DNA of 34,962 nt, taken from the NCBI GenBank assembly GCA_029210725.1, contig JARGFM010000035.1, positions 1 to 34,962 on the forward strand, written 5' to 3'. The position numbers were made by a program, and so were the translations under genes. Under the pieces are notes generated by a model. That model was not told where the DNA came from. It did not search any database and saw only the letters and a list, made by a program, of their open reading frames with translations. Shown one piece after another: positions 7,764 to 17,400 of the stretch. Each line of letters begins with the position of its first letter. The stretch's first letter is position 1. Source of the DNA: Bacteroidales bacterium (lineage in GTDB: Bacteria > Bacteroidota > Bacteroidia > Bacteroidales > GCA-2748055).

Positions 7764-9380
7764 ATGGCCCGGGAAATGACAAAACTGAACAGGAGAAGCT
7801 TTATCAGGTCCGCCCTGGTCACCGGATCCGGATTGATGATCGAGCCTCTTGGAGCATGGAGCCTGCCAGCTGCCGCAGATGATTATTTGCTTGGAGTACA
7901 CCCCTTTATCCACGATCACCCGGATGCAGTATTTATCATGAGGACAGAGGTGGAAAAAAAAACCAATGCTGCAGCCATCCAGGATGCGGGCTTACGTTTT
8001 GGCAGATCGGTATTCGGACTCACCGATGATCCCGGTCGCGGAGTACCCCTCACCCACCGGATCGTCCTAAAACCGAACCTCACCTGCCGCTTTCGATGGC
8101 ATGAACAATATACCATTGAAGGATCCACGGGGATCGTTACAGATGCTCATTTCACAGAAGGGATCATTGAAAGCATCAGGGAACTCAGCATTGAAGCATC
8201 ACAGGTGCATAACAGGGAGGTAAACTGTCCGGATGACCTGGAGGACGGGGGATTCAATGCCATGGCACAAGAAACAGGCATCGACCTGCAATGTATTGAG
8301 ACGCCCTTTAACGAGCTGAATCCCGCCCAGATTACCTGGTCGGATATGGAGGAGGGAATTTTCTTCAGGCGTTTGCCCCATATCTGGCCGGTTAATGCAC
8401 CCGATACCTGGCTCCTGAACATTGCCAAGCTTAAAACGCACTCCACGGGGCTTACCCTGTGCGCCAAGAACCTGCAGGGAACCATTGTGAAAAACTACCA
8501 GCGACACTGCGGCTATTGGGGCGAGCCCCTGAATGTGAACAGCGCGGATGTTCAGGACGGTGCTTTCAGCATCATTGAGTCCAACTACCACAGGCATTTG
8601 TCCCAGGGGATTCCCCGGTGGGACAGGCCCGGGCAGTCCGGGGGGCTATGGATGGAAACCTGGGCCTCCAGATGTCTGGATAACAATGCGGTCACAAAAG
8701 CCGGACTCCATATTGTTGAAGGAATCTATGGAAGGGATGGTGATTTTATAGACGGGCCCAACGAGGGCCTGGCAAAGGATTACATGTGCAATTACATTCT
8801 CTTTGGACTGAATCCGTTCTACGTGGACATTATCGGTCACTGGATCGGAGGACATGAACCCGGAAATTTCGGACTGTTCCACCTGGCCCGTGAACATGGG
8901 CGCATCTCCACCTTCAATCCCGCCAATATTCCCATCTATGAGTGGGATCCGGCATCCGGGGCCACTTTAAGAAACCTGAGTTCCTTTACCAGGTATCCCC
9001 TGAAGACCAGATACCTTCAGAAGGATTACGGCGGGCACAGCGAAGAGCTCTGGCATCTGGTTGATGAGCATTGCGACTATGCAGCTTTTGGCGATCCCTG
9101 CCTGAACATCCGGGAAAAACACTTTGGTCTCGATGCCTGCTATCCCAATCCCGCCAGTCACAGAACATTTATCCCGTTTAAAATGTATCAGCCGGGACAG
9201 GTTCTCATCGAAATTCTGGATAGCCACGGTAGCCTGGCAGCTGTTTTAACAAACCACTATCTTTCCGCCGGAAGTCACCTTGTCAGCTGGGACTGCCAAA
9301 GGCATCCTTCCGGAATCTATATCTGCCGGATGCGGACAGGCGGACAAACGCAGCAAAGGAAAATAATGCTTATTCACTAA
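7764..9380 (+). CDS. DUF362-like protein with Tat-type signal and T9SS sorting tail
   Basis: A 538-residue exported protein. The N-terminus has NRRSFIRSALVTGSG followed by a hydrophobic stretch, a twin-arginine (Tat) signal; the ATG at 7776 is an alternative start that keeps it. The body carries DUF362-type blocks IVLKPNLTCRF and NIAKLKTHSTGLTLCAKNLQGTI. No CxxCxxC ferredoxin motif is present although DUF362 proteins often have one, so any metal site is undefined. The last about 80 residues begin CYPNPASHRTFIPF and run through GIYICRM to a basic end (RKIMLIH), the layout of a T9SS type A sorting domain, which directs cargo through the outer membrane and is normally cleaved. The biochemical function is unknown. 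The stop overlaps the sodA-like gene on the opposite strand by 11 bases. Confidence 0.8.
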   Translation: MAREMTKLNRRSFIRSALVTGSGLMIEPLGAWSLPAAADDYLLGVHPFIHDHPDAVFIMRTEVEKKTNAAAIQDAGLRFGRSVFGLTDDPGRGVPLTHRIVLKPNLTCRFRWHEQYTIEGSTGIVTDAHFTEGIIESIRELSIEASQVHNREVNCPDDLEDGGFNAMAQETGIDLQCIETPFNELNPAQITWSDMEEGIFFRRLPHIWPVNAPDTWLLNIAKLKTHSTGLTLCAKNLQGTIVKNYQRHCGYWGEPLNVNSADVQDGAFSIIESNYHRHLSQGIPRWDRPGQSGGLWMETWASRCLDNNAVTKAGLHIVEGIYGRDGDFIDGPNEGLAKDYMCNYILFGLNPFYVDIIGHWIGGHEPGNFGLFHLAREHGRISTFNPANIPIYEWDPASGATLRNLSSFTRYPLKTRYLQKDYGGHSEELWHLVDEHCDYAAFGDPCLNIREKHFGLDACYPNPASHRTFIPFKMYQPGQVLIEILDSHGSLAAVLTNHYLSAGSHLVSWDCQRHPSGIYICRMRTGGQTQQRKIMLIH

Positions 9381-10122
9381 GAGCTTCCTCGTACAGGGCT
9401 GACACAAAACCCCAGTCGATGATGTTCCAGTAGGCCTCGATGTAACTATTGCGCATGTTCTGGTACCTGAGGTAGTAGGCGTGCTCCCAGACATCAATGT
9501 TCAGCAGCGGAGTACCCTGTACCGGCGAAACATCCATCAGGGGATTGTCCTGGTTGGGAAGAGAGCTTACCACCAGCTTGCCATTTGCATCGAGCAGGAG
9601 CCATCCCCATCCCGAGCCAAAATGGCTGGCCGCGGTGGCTGAGAACAGGTCCTTAAACTCTGCAAAGGAACCAAAGTCTGCAGCAAGGGCTTCAGCCAGC
9701 GCTCCGACGGGTTCACCACCACCATCGGGGGACATAAATTTCCAGTACAGGTTATGGTTGAAATACCCGCCTCCGTTATTTCTGACCGCGTTCCCATAGC
9801 TGGAAACGGAGGCGAATATCTTATAAATATCGGTGGAATGTAAGTCTGCATGCACCAGGGCATCATTGAACTTAGAGGTATAGCCTGCATGGTGCTTCCC
9901 GTAGTGAACCTCCATGGTCATGGCATCCACATGGGGCTCCAGGGCATTAAAGTCATAACCCAGATCGGGCTGCAGAAAGGTCCCGTCCTCACTTTGGGCC
10001 ACCAGAGAGGCTGTGGCGCCGGCCTGCGCCATACTGTTCGAACAGGAGGAACTCAGGGTCGGGGCAATCAGGGTTCCGGCACCAAGGATGGCCGAAGTTC
10101 TAAGAAATTCACGCTTATTCAT
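9370..10122 (-). CDS. exported Mn/Fe superoxide dismutase
   Basis: A 250-residue superoxide dismutase with an added N-terminal export region, converting superoxide to peroxide and oxygen. Metal ligands are His73 (EVHYGKHH), His123 (FNHNLYW), Asp200 and His204 (DVWEHAYY). GGG before YFNH and Gln181 in NQDNPLM follow the Mn-type arrangement, but Bacteroidota enzymes are often cambialistic, so metal choice is open. The first 33 residues read KREFLRTSAILGAGTLIAP then SSSCS, a Tat-like signal (KR instead of RR) with a possible but weak lipobox; ordinary cytoplasmic SodA begins near residue 50. The enzyme therefore probably works in the periplasm or on a membrane. The gene converges with the DUF362-like gene and overlaps its 3' end by 11 bases. 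Confidence 0.92.
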   Translation of the reverse strand: MNKREFLRTSAILGAGTLIAPTLSSSCSNSMAQAGATASLVAQSEDGTFLQPDLGYDFNALEPHVDAMTMEVHYGKHHAGYTSKFNDALVHADLHSTDIYKIFASVSSYGNAVRNNGGGYFNHNLYWKFMSPDGGGEPVGALAEALAADFGSFAEFKDLFSATAASHFGSGWGWLLLDANGKLVVSSLPNQDNPLMDVSPVQGTPLLNIDVWEHAYYLRYQNMRNSYIEAYWNIIDWGFVSALYEEALSE

Positions 10123-10231
10123 TTTTATAGTTTTTTAGATCAAGTACTTAAGGATTTTACATTTTCTATTAAACACCTGCCTGAACATTTTGTTTAAGCA
10201 AGTTCTCAACAAAAACTATAAACGACCCTGA

Positions 10232-11386
10232 CTATAAGCGAAACACCCGCTGCAGAACCTCCAGCACCCTGCTGCGGTCCTCCCGGGTCATATTGGATCC
10301 TGAAGGAAGGCAGAGCCCCTGTTTAAAAAGACGCTCTGCCGTTCCGTTTACATAAGCCGGAGAACCGGCAAAAACAGGCTGCAGATGCATGGGATTCCAT
10401 AAGTGCCTGGATTCAATGTTGTGCCTCTCCAGTTCTTCCATCAGCTGGCTGTGGCTGATCCCTGTCTTACCGGGATCCATCAGAATGGTGGTCAGCCAGA
10501 AATTTGAGAAATAAGCCTCCCCGGGTTCCTTCAGGAAGGTGATTCCTTCCACCCGTTCCAGATGCTCCCGGTAGAAGAAATGCATATCTCTTCTTTGCTT
10601 TACCCGCTGGTCAAGTACTTCCATTTGTCCGCGTCCAACACCGGCCAGCAGATTGCTCATCCGGTAGTTATAACCGATCTGGCTGTGCAGGTAGAACGAG
10701 GCGCTGTCCCTCGCCTGGGTGGCCAGGAACCTGGCTTTTGATGTGAGTTCCCTATCGTCTGAAAGCAGCATGCCGCCTCCCGAGGTGCTGAGTATTTTAT
10801 TTCCATTAAAAGAGAGAATACCAATCCGTCCAAAAGAGCCGGCCGCCTTCTCCGTGAAGCGGCTGCCCAGGGCCTCTGCAGCATCCTCAATCACCGGGAT
10901 CCCGTACTGTTCTGCAATGGAGAGAATCTCCTTCATATTCGCAGGCATCCCATACAAATGCACCGGGATAATGGCCTTCACCCGCTTACCTTTCTTAATT
11001 CTGTCCTTCACGGCCTCCTCCAGCAGATGAGGGTCCATGTTCCAGCTTTCCTCCTCACTGTCGATAAAAACCGGGGTGGCCCCCATGTAGGCAATGGGGT
11101 TTACGGTACCTGAAAATGTAAAAGAGGAAGCAATCACTTCATCTCCCGGCTGAACTCCCAGAATTATCAGCGCCAGGTGAATGGCAGCTGTTCCCGAACT
11201 GAGTGCGGCAGCATCTTTGACCCCGCAGTAAGCGGCAACCGCTTTTTCGAATCCATCCACATTGGGTCCCAGGGGGGCGATCCAGTTCTGTTCAAAGGCT
11301 TCTTCAAGATACCTTTGCTCCCTCCCGGACATATGCGGGGCGGACAGGTATATGCGTTTTGTTCCGTCTTCCGGCTTCATAAACAT
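10232..11386 (-). CDS. DegT/DnrJ/EryC1/StrS family PLP aminotransferase
   Basis: A 384-residue PLP-dependent sugar aminotransferase that would transfer an amino group, usually from glutamate, to a nucleotide-bound keto-sugar. Lys197 in SFNGNKILSTSGGGM is the Schiff-base lysine, Asp168 (VIEDAAEALGS) contacts the pyridine nitrogen, and SSGTAAIHLAL (63-73) binds the phosphate. The pattern resembles PglE/PseC-like enzymes making 4-amino sugars for surface glycans. No dehydratase or glycosyltransferase is nearby. It starts 38 bases after the receiver/ATP-binding gene at 11425 on the same strand, so it may be the last gene of that transcript. Substrate is not determinable here. Confidence 0.9.
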   Translation of the reverse strand: MFMKPEDGTKRIYLSAPHMSGREQRYLEEAFEQNWIAPLGPNVDGFEKAVAAYCGVKDAAALSSGTAAIHLALIILGVQPGDEVIASSFTFSGTVNPIAYMGATPVFIDSEEESWNMDPHLLEEAVKDRIKKGKRVKAIIPVHLYGMPANMKEILSIAEQYGIPVIEDAAEALGSRFTEKAAGSFGRIGILSFNGNKILSTSGGGMLLSDDRELTSKARFLATQARDSASFYLHSQIGYNYRMSNLLAGVGRGQMEVLDQRVKQRRDMHFFYREHLERVEGITFLKEPGEAYFSNFWLTTILMDPGKTGISHSQLMEELERHNIESRHLWNPMHLQPVFAGSPAYVNGTAERLFKQGLCLPSGSNMTREDRSRVLEVLQRVFRL

Positions 11387-11424
11387 CGGCTCATAGGTGG
11401 TTAAGAAATACGAAATTAAGATAA

Positions 11425-14412
11425 TTATGGTTTCATGACCGCGCCGCGATGGGTTTTACCGTCGATGAGGATTTCCAGGGGTCGGTCGAAACGCACATGC
11501 CGCACATGTTCATCTTCGTATACGGCCTCCATCTGGTCGAGGAAAACAGTGTCGTAGGCGCCGTCCCCGATAAAGGGATTGATGGTCATATAGCCTACCC
11601 GGAAGGAGGTGAGGTTCTGAAAAAAGTGGGTTCCCTGGGAGGGATCGATCCGGAAATGCTCCAGTCCCGATTCCACAATAATACGTGCCGCGGAGATCTG
11701 CGACCACTTCACCGGGATGCCCAGCCAGGGATCGGAGGAGCCCCAGCGTCCCGGCCCGACCAGCACATAGCCCGTCCTGCTCTCCCTGAAGCCATCATTC
11801 AGCTTCTCCATAACTCCGGCAATCTCCTTGCTGGCTGCGGCATTAAATGCATCGGGCTTCACGTAAACAAGGTCCCTGATACCGAAAAACTCCCCGTTTC
11901 CCAGGGCCGACCGGGACCAGAGGATGGTCTCCCCCGGCTGTACCACATCCATATCGATATCGGACGACTGGTCGCTCTCCACAATGGGCCTGATCTGCAA
12001 AAAATTAAAGAGGTAGGGGCTGCCCCTGGGCACATCCATATCCACGGCAAATTCAATCTCGATGGGCAGGTTCATCTCCTGCTCCCCGATCCGGAGCAGT
12101 TCCCTGACAATATCGGCCAGGGGGAAAAGGTCGTGTTGCAGGATCCCGGAAAAGGTCACGATCTTCTTGCCCTCGTAGTTGAGTCCGTCCCGCACAACAT
12201 CCGACTCATAATCGTATACCGAAGCCACATGCCTGAAAGCCGGATCTCCAACCGCATCCTCAATTTTATGCCGGACCAGGTTTACCGCATCGTCGGTGGA
12301 AACATGATAGCTCTCCTCTTTCAGATTCAGGGCATAATACAGTTTCTGGGTATCGCGCAGCATCATTTTGCTGGAGGAGAGCTGCAGAATTTTTTTGGGG
12401 AAGGCGGGAGAAAAACGGAGACTCACGCCCCCGTCCACAATATATTTGCCCAGTCCGAAAGCCACCTTGATAATTCCGTCTTTTGCCTTCTCGGGGTCAA
12501 TGGGATAAAAATTGATGGACCGGGCCACCCCCGAAATGGTGGGGTAGTAACAGCTGCCATGCATGGTTCCGCAGACCTCCTGCAGGACAATGCCCATCTT
12601 TTCCTCATCGATGACATTGGAGGTGGCTTCGATATAAGCCTTGCTCTCCTTAAAGTAGACCGAGGCATAGACCGACTTAATGGCACTGGTCAGCAGCTCC
12701 ATGGTATTGGCCGGATTCTCCTTGTTCACCGGGATCATGTAGGTGGAGTATATTCCAGCAAAAGGCTGATAATGGGAGTCTTCCAGCTTACTGGATGAGC
12801 GAACGGCCAGGGGGACCTCGGTCACCGATATAACGGTATACAGATCCTGGTGCAACCAGCCCGGTAGCTTGGCCTCCACAAAGCGCTGCAGGATCTCCTC
12901 ATCGGAACGGTCCGAAATCCCGATGCGGTAAAGGTCATTGGTCTCCATGAACTCATCGAACACATCGGTGCTCAGCACCACGGTCCTGGGGACCCGGATC
13001 AAAACGCTGGGAAACTTGTTGTAGAGGTTGTATTTATCGATAACCGAATTGATGAAGGCCAGTCCGCGTGCCTTTCCGCCGATCGACTCCTGGCCGATGC
13101 GCGAAAAGGTGCGGTAGGAGTCGTGACTGTTCTTGTCAAACTGGGCGATAATCCCCCGCCCCTTGCTGATCCGGTAACTGGAGATCGCTTCATACAGGTA
13201 GCCACGGAAATCCTCCTTGTTTGGAAAGTCATCCTCCCGGACGTACTTAAAGAGCTGTGCAACCGGAAAGATAGCCCTGGCATTGAGCCACTTGGAAAAA
13301 TCGTTCCGGGCCGCATGATAGGAAAGCACCTCGTCGGGAACATCCCGGATCTTTTTTTGCAGGGCCTGCAGATCCACCGCCCGGGCCACCTCTTCCCGGG
13401 TTTCCGGGTTCCGGAAGATAAAGGGCCCGAAGGCAAAATTCTGAATGATGAAATTTCGCAGCTCCAGGGACAGCGATTTGGAGTACTTGTGCATGAAACC
13501 CACCCCCATTTCCCGGGCCAGTGGGGCATTGGAGAGATCGGACGACTGCATCAGAGCGGGCAGGTTGGGATCTTCCATACGCATTTGCTGAACCAGCCTG
13601 ATCCCCAGCTTTTGTTCCTTATCCCGCGAATCGCCCTTTTTAAAACTCACATCGCTGATCACCCCCAGCAGATTTTCTTTGTAACGCTGATAAAGGCCCA
13701 TGGCTTCATCGTAAGTCTTGGCCAGCAGAATCTTGGGCCGTCCGCGCATGCGCAGCATCTTCTGGTGCTCATTGAGGGCCTCCTTAACGAAGTTGCGCGA
13801 TTGCTGCATCACGATCTTATAAAGCTCGGGCAGATAGGTGGAGGTGTAACGAATAGAATCCTCGACCAGGATGATGCACTGCACCCCCACCTGCTCAATA
13901 TCGTGGGGAGCATTCATCTTATCCTCGATCAGCTTGATAATGGCCAGAAGCAGGTCGGCATTGCCCAGCCAGCAGAACACATAATCGATGGCCGACAAAT
14001 CTTCCGCATGCAGGCGCAGACTTACCTCCCGGTTAAAGTGGGTCAGTACTACAATGGGGATCTTCTCGTACTTCTTCTTGATTCTCCTGGCCAGGGTAAA
14101 GGCATCGTCCGCTCCCAGGTTCAGCATTTCGATCACCAGATCAATATCCTCCTCCTCCAGCTTCCGGAAGGCTTCTGCAGCACTGCCGGCCTTTACAAAC
14201 ACCGGCGGGTACCGGAGGTTCAGGGAGACATACTCATTGAAAATCTGCTCATCGATGCGCCCATCCTCCTCCAGCATAAAAAAATCGTAGTTGGAGCTGA
14301 TAATCAGAACTGTACGTATACGCTTCTGCATCAACAGGTTAAAAGCTGTATGACTGAAGTCAATCGTGGGGTGATGTCTGGCTTTATGCTCCGTTGTTGA
14401 GTTTGCAGGCAT
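11425..14412 (-). CDS. receiver - PEP-synthase-type ATP-binding domain protein (second paralogue)
   Basis: A 995-residue multidomain cytoplasmic protein. Residues about 32-165 form a receiver-like fold whose phospho-acceptor position in DLVIEM is Glu95 rather than Asp. Residues about 178-325 form a second, canonical receiver: acidic pair Glu184/Asp185 (ILVEDS), acceptor Asp254 (VISDVSF), Ser290 and Lys309. From about 440 comes a PEP synthase/PPDK N-terminal domain: GGKARG (445-450), PLAVRSSSKLEDS with Arg538, FAGIYSTY and the closing IEIEFAVD...FNFLQIRP (784-809). The phosphohistidine domain and PEP-binding barrel of true PEP synthase are absent. The last about 170 residues carry a conserved GPGRWG..DP..GIPV.WSQIS block (887-907) I cannot assign. 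It overlaps the upstream paralogue by 29 bases, suggesting translational coupling. Function unknown; annotations as PEP synthase would mislead. Confidence 0.85.
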   Translation of the reverse strand: MPANSTTEHKARHHPTIDFSHTAFNLLMQKRIRTVLIISSNYDFFMLEEDGRIDEQIFNEYVSLNLRYPPVFVKAGSAAEAFRKLEEEDIDLVIEMLNLGADDAFTLARRIKKKYEKIPIVVLTHFNREVSLRLHAEDLSAIDYVFCWLGNADLLLAIIKLIEDKMNAPHDIEQVGVQCIILVEDSIRYTSTYLPELYKIVMQQSRNFVKEALNEHQKMLRMRGRPKILLAKTYDEAMGLYQRYKENLLGVISDVSFKKGDSRDKEQKLGIRLVQQMRMEDPNLPALMQSSDLSNAPLAREMGVGFMHKYSKSLSLELRNFIIQNFAFGPFIFRNPETREEVARAVDLQALQKKIRDVPDEVLSYHAARNDFSKWLNARAIFPVAQLFKYVREDDFPNKEDFRGYLYEAISSYRISKGRGIIAQFDKNSHDSYRTFSRIGQESIGGKARGLAFINSVIDKYNLYNKFPSVLIRVPRTVVLSTDVFDEFMETNDLYRIGISDRSDEEILQRFVEAKLPGWLHQDLYTVISVTEVPLAVRSSSKLEDSHYQPFAGIYSTYMIPVNKENPANTMELLTSAIKSVYASVYFKESKAYIEATSNVIDEEKMGIVLQEVCGTMHGSCYYPTISGVARSINFYPIDPEKAKDGIIKVAFGLGKYIVDGGVSLRFSPAFPKKILQLSSSKMMLRDTQKLYYALNLKEESYHVSTDDAVNLVRHKIEDAVGDPAFRHVASVYDYESDVVRDGLNYEGKKIVTFSGILQHDLFPLADIVRELLRIGEQEMNLPIEIEFAVDMDVPRGSPYLFNFLQIRPIVESDQSSDIDMDVVQPGETILWSRSALGNGEFFGIRDLVYVKPDAFNAAASKEIAGVMEKLNDGFRESRTGYVLVGPGRWGSSDPWLGIPVKWSQISAARIIVESGLEHFRIDPSQGTHFFQNLTSFRVGYMTINPFIGDGAYDTVFLDQMEAVYEDEHVRHVRFDRPLEILIDGKTHRGAVMKP

Positions 14413-17400
14413 GTTTCAAGATAATTGAAATTCTTTTCTTACCATCCATCATAATACAAACAGGCTCCTGAAAGCGGATATGCTTCACAAAACCCGACTC
14501 CTCGATCAGCTCCTGCCCGGCCAGCTCATCCCAGCGGATAAAGGAGGTGGACGAATCGTGCTGGATACTGAAATATCCCACATTCATGGAGGTGACGTTG
14601 TGGAAAAAATGGGAACCCAGGGAGGCATCCAGGGGAAACTCATCCAGGCTGGTCTCCACGATCACCTTGGCATTGGAGATCTGCGACCAGTTCACCGGGA
14701 TCCCGATAAAGGGATCGCGGGTGCCCCAGCGGCCCGGACCAATCAGGATATATTTCCGGTCCTCCAAAACCATCTTCCGGTTCAGCTGTTCGATCTGCAC
14801 GGCCATTTCGCGGGTTCGCATCTTATCAAACTCCTCCGGGTCCACATAAATCAGGTCGGTGATTTGGTCCAGCATTCCGTTGCCCATGCTCTTCTCCGCG
14901 TAAATTAACATCTCCTTGGGATCGATCCCTCCTGTATCGAAGGTATATTCTCCCCCGGTGCCCATCATGGGTTTGATCTGCAGGATAAAAAAGGAGGGCT
15001 TTCCGTTTGCGGCCGGATCCAGATCCACGGCATACTCCAGCTCCACCGGCGAACCCAGCGCCTCCTTCCCCACATCCATGATCAGTGTCAGAGCCTTTGC
15101 CAGGGGGACATATTCGTACTTCAGGATATTGGCAAAATTGAGGATCCGCGGACCCGGGTTGCTTATTCCGGGTTCGATCCGCTCATTTTCCACATCAAAG
15201 GTCGAGGCCAGGTGCTTCAGTACCTCATGTTTTTCAGCCTCGGAAATGGGAAGCCGGTGCAGGTTGGCCTCCGAGCCTTCCTTACAGAAATCGACCTCCG
15301 AATGAATCATATCCAGAGCCATAAACTCCACCTGTGAATCGCGCAGCTGGCTCTGAATAGAGCTCATCTCCAGGGTAGGATACTTGGGAGAAAAACGATA
15401 GGCCCGCTCGCCGTTCACCACATAATGCCCCAGTCCCAGTCCGGCTATGGCAAACCCATCTTCGGGCTCCATATGGGCCACCGGGTAATAGTTATGCGAC
15501 TGGGCCGTCCCGCTCAGATGGGGATAAAAGTGGTCCTCGTGGTAGGTCCCCACGACATCCTGGATCACCACCGCCATCTTTTCATCTTCCAGGGAAAAGT
15601 TGATGGCCTCGAAATAACGCATCGAATGAGGCGAGTAAATGGAAGAATAGACCAGCTTGATGGCATCCTTCAGCTGCCGGAAACGTACATTAAAATCGGG
15701 ATGGTTATTGGGAATCAGGTAGGTCTCGAAGATCCCCGAGAAGGGCTGCATGGTAGAGTCCTCCAGGAGGCTGGAGGAGCGGACCGCCAGAGGACGGTTC
15801 ACCAGTTTTAACATCTCCTTCAGGTGCTTCTCCAGGTTGTAGGAAAGGTCGCCCTCCAGGAACCTGGCCCGTATTTGCTCGTAATCGCTCTCCTGGTGAA
15901 CGGCCTCCATAAGCTTATTACGTTCCATGAAAATATCAAATTCATCGGTACCGATAATAGCTGTAAGGGGTGTGCGGATATTCATCTCGGGGATGATCTC
16001 CGAAAAGTTCAAATTATAGATCAGCGTATTGATAAAGGCACAGCCTCTGCCCTTTCCGCCCAGGGCACCACTTCCCATGCTGACAATATTGGACTCGTCG
16101 AGCAGCGCCGATCCCTCGAAATTGACAATCTTACCCGTGTTGGATTCGTTGCGGTACTTCTTGATCACATACTTCAGGTAGTTCCGGAAATCATCCGGAG
16201 TTTTGAAGTCGGTCACTTTCACCGGGTGGATTATTTTAGCAATCTTGATCTCACCGCGGGCCATCAACCAGAGAGAAAAGTGATTTCTTTTCCCGTGGTA
16301 AACCAGCGATTCGCTGGGAATGGAGTCGATATGCTTTTCAAATTCCTTCAGCGACTGCGCCTCGGCAATCTTCATTCCCCCCGAATCCCGGTAGATGAAG
16401 CTTCCAAAACCCAGGTGGTGCATGATAAAGTTGCGGATATCCTGCAGAAGAGTCTCGCTGTTCTTGTTGATAAAGGTCGATTTCAGTTCAAAAGCGCGCT
16501 GGGAGTTTTTAATATCGGACGACTGGATCACCGTGGGAAGCCCCTTGATCATCTCGCGCACCTGCGAGATCAGGCTGAAGCCCGCCTGGTGGTCCATCTT
16601 ATCCTCTTTGGGAAACTTCACATCGCTGATCACGCAAAGCAGCGAGTCCTGGTATTTCCCCACGGTCTGGATGGCCTCTTCATAGGTAGTGGCCAGCAGT
16701 ATCTTGGGACGCGCCCTGAGCCTCAGAACCTTAAACAGCTCATCGGTGCTTACATCGTCAATAATCCGCTTGGTCTGCTCGAGTACCGTGTTGTATAACA
16801 AGGGCAGATAGCGCGAATAGTAGATCTCTGAATCTTCCACCAGCAGGATCGTCTTGACCAGTCCGAGCTGCGTGTCATTTTCCACATTCACCTTGTCCTC
16901 CAGGTGTTTCACCATGACAAAGAAGATGCTGGAATCGCCGTTCCAGACAAAAAGCCGGTCGATATTGCTCAGAGTGGGATTGGTCTCCTTGAAGGAACTC
17001 ACCTCCCGGTCGTTGTTCAGCAGCACATAGATGGGGATGTAGGGGTAATCGTTCTTCACCCGGGCCGATACCTGCATGGGAGTCACCTTGTCGTTGCCAA
17101 TCATCAGGATCACCATATCGAAGTGGCGGGAATTAAGCTGCTCGATGGCCTCTTCATAGGTCGAGACCCCGGTGACCCGTGGCATAGAGGTCAGGTTCAG
17201 CTGCGAATATTCCCCCAGGATATGTTCCGAAAAACGTCCTTCTTTTTCAATGCTGAAGGCATCATAGAGCGTGGCCACCAGCAGGATCTCCTTGACCTTG
17301 TAGCGCATCAGGTCGTGGAAAATATCGCGGTTGGCATTTTGCTTGGCCAGGAATTTCTGAAGCAGCATCCTGGAGCTGACATCCCGGGGGTGCTGGAACT

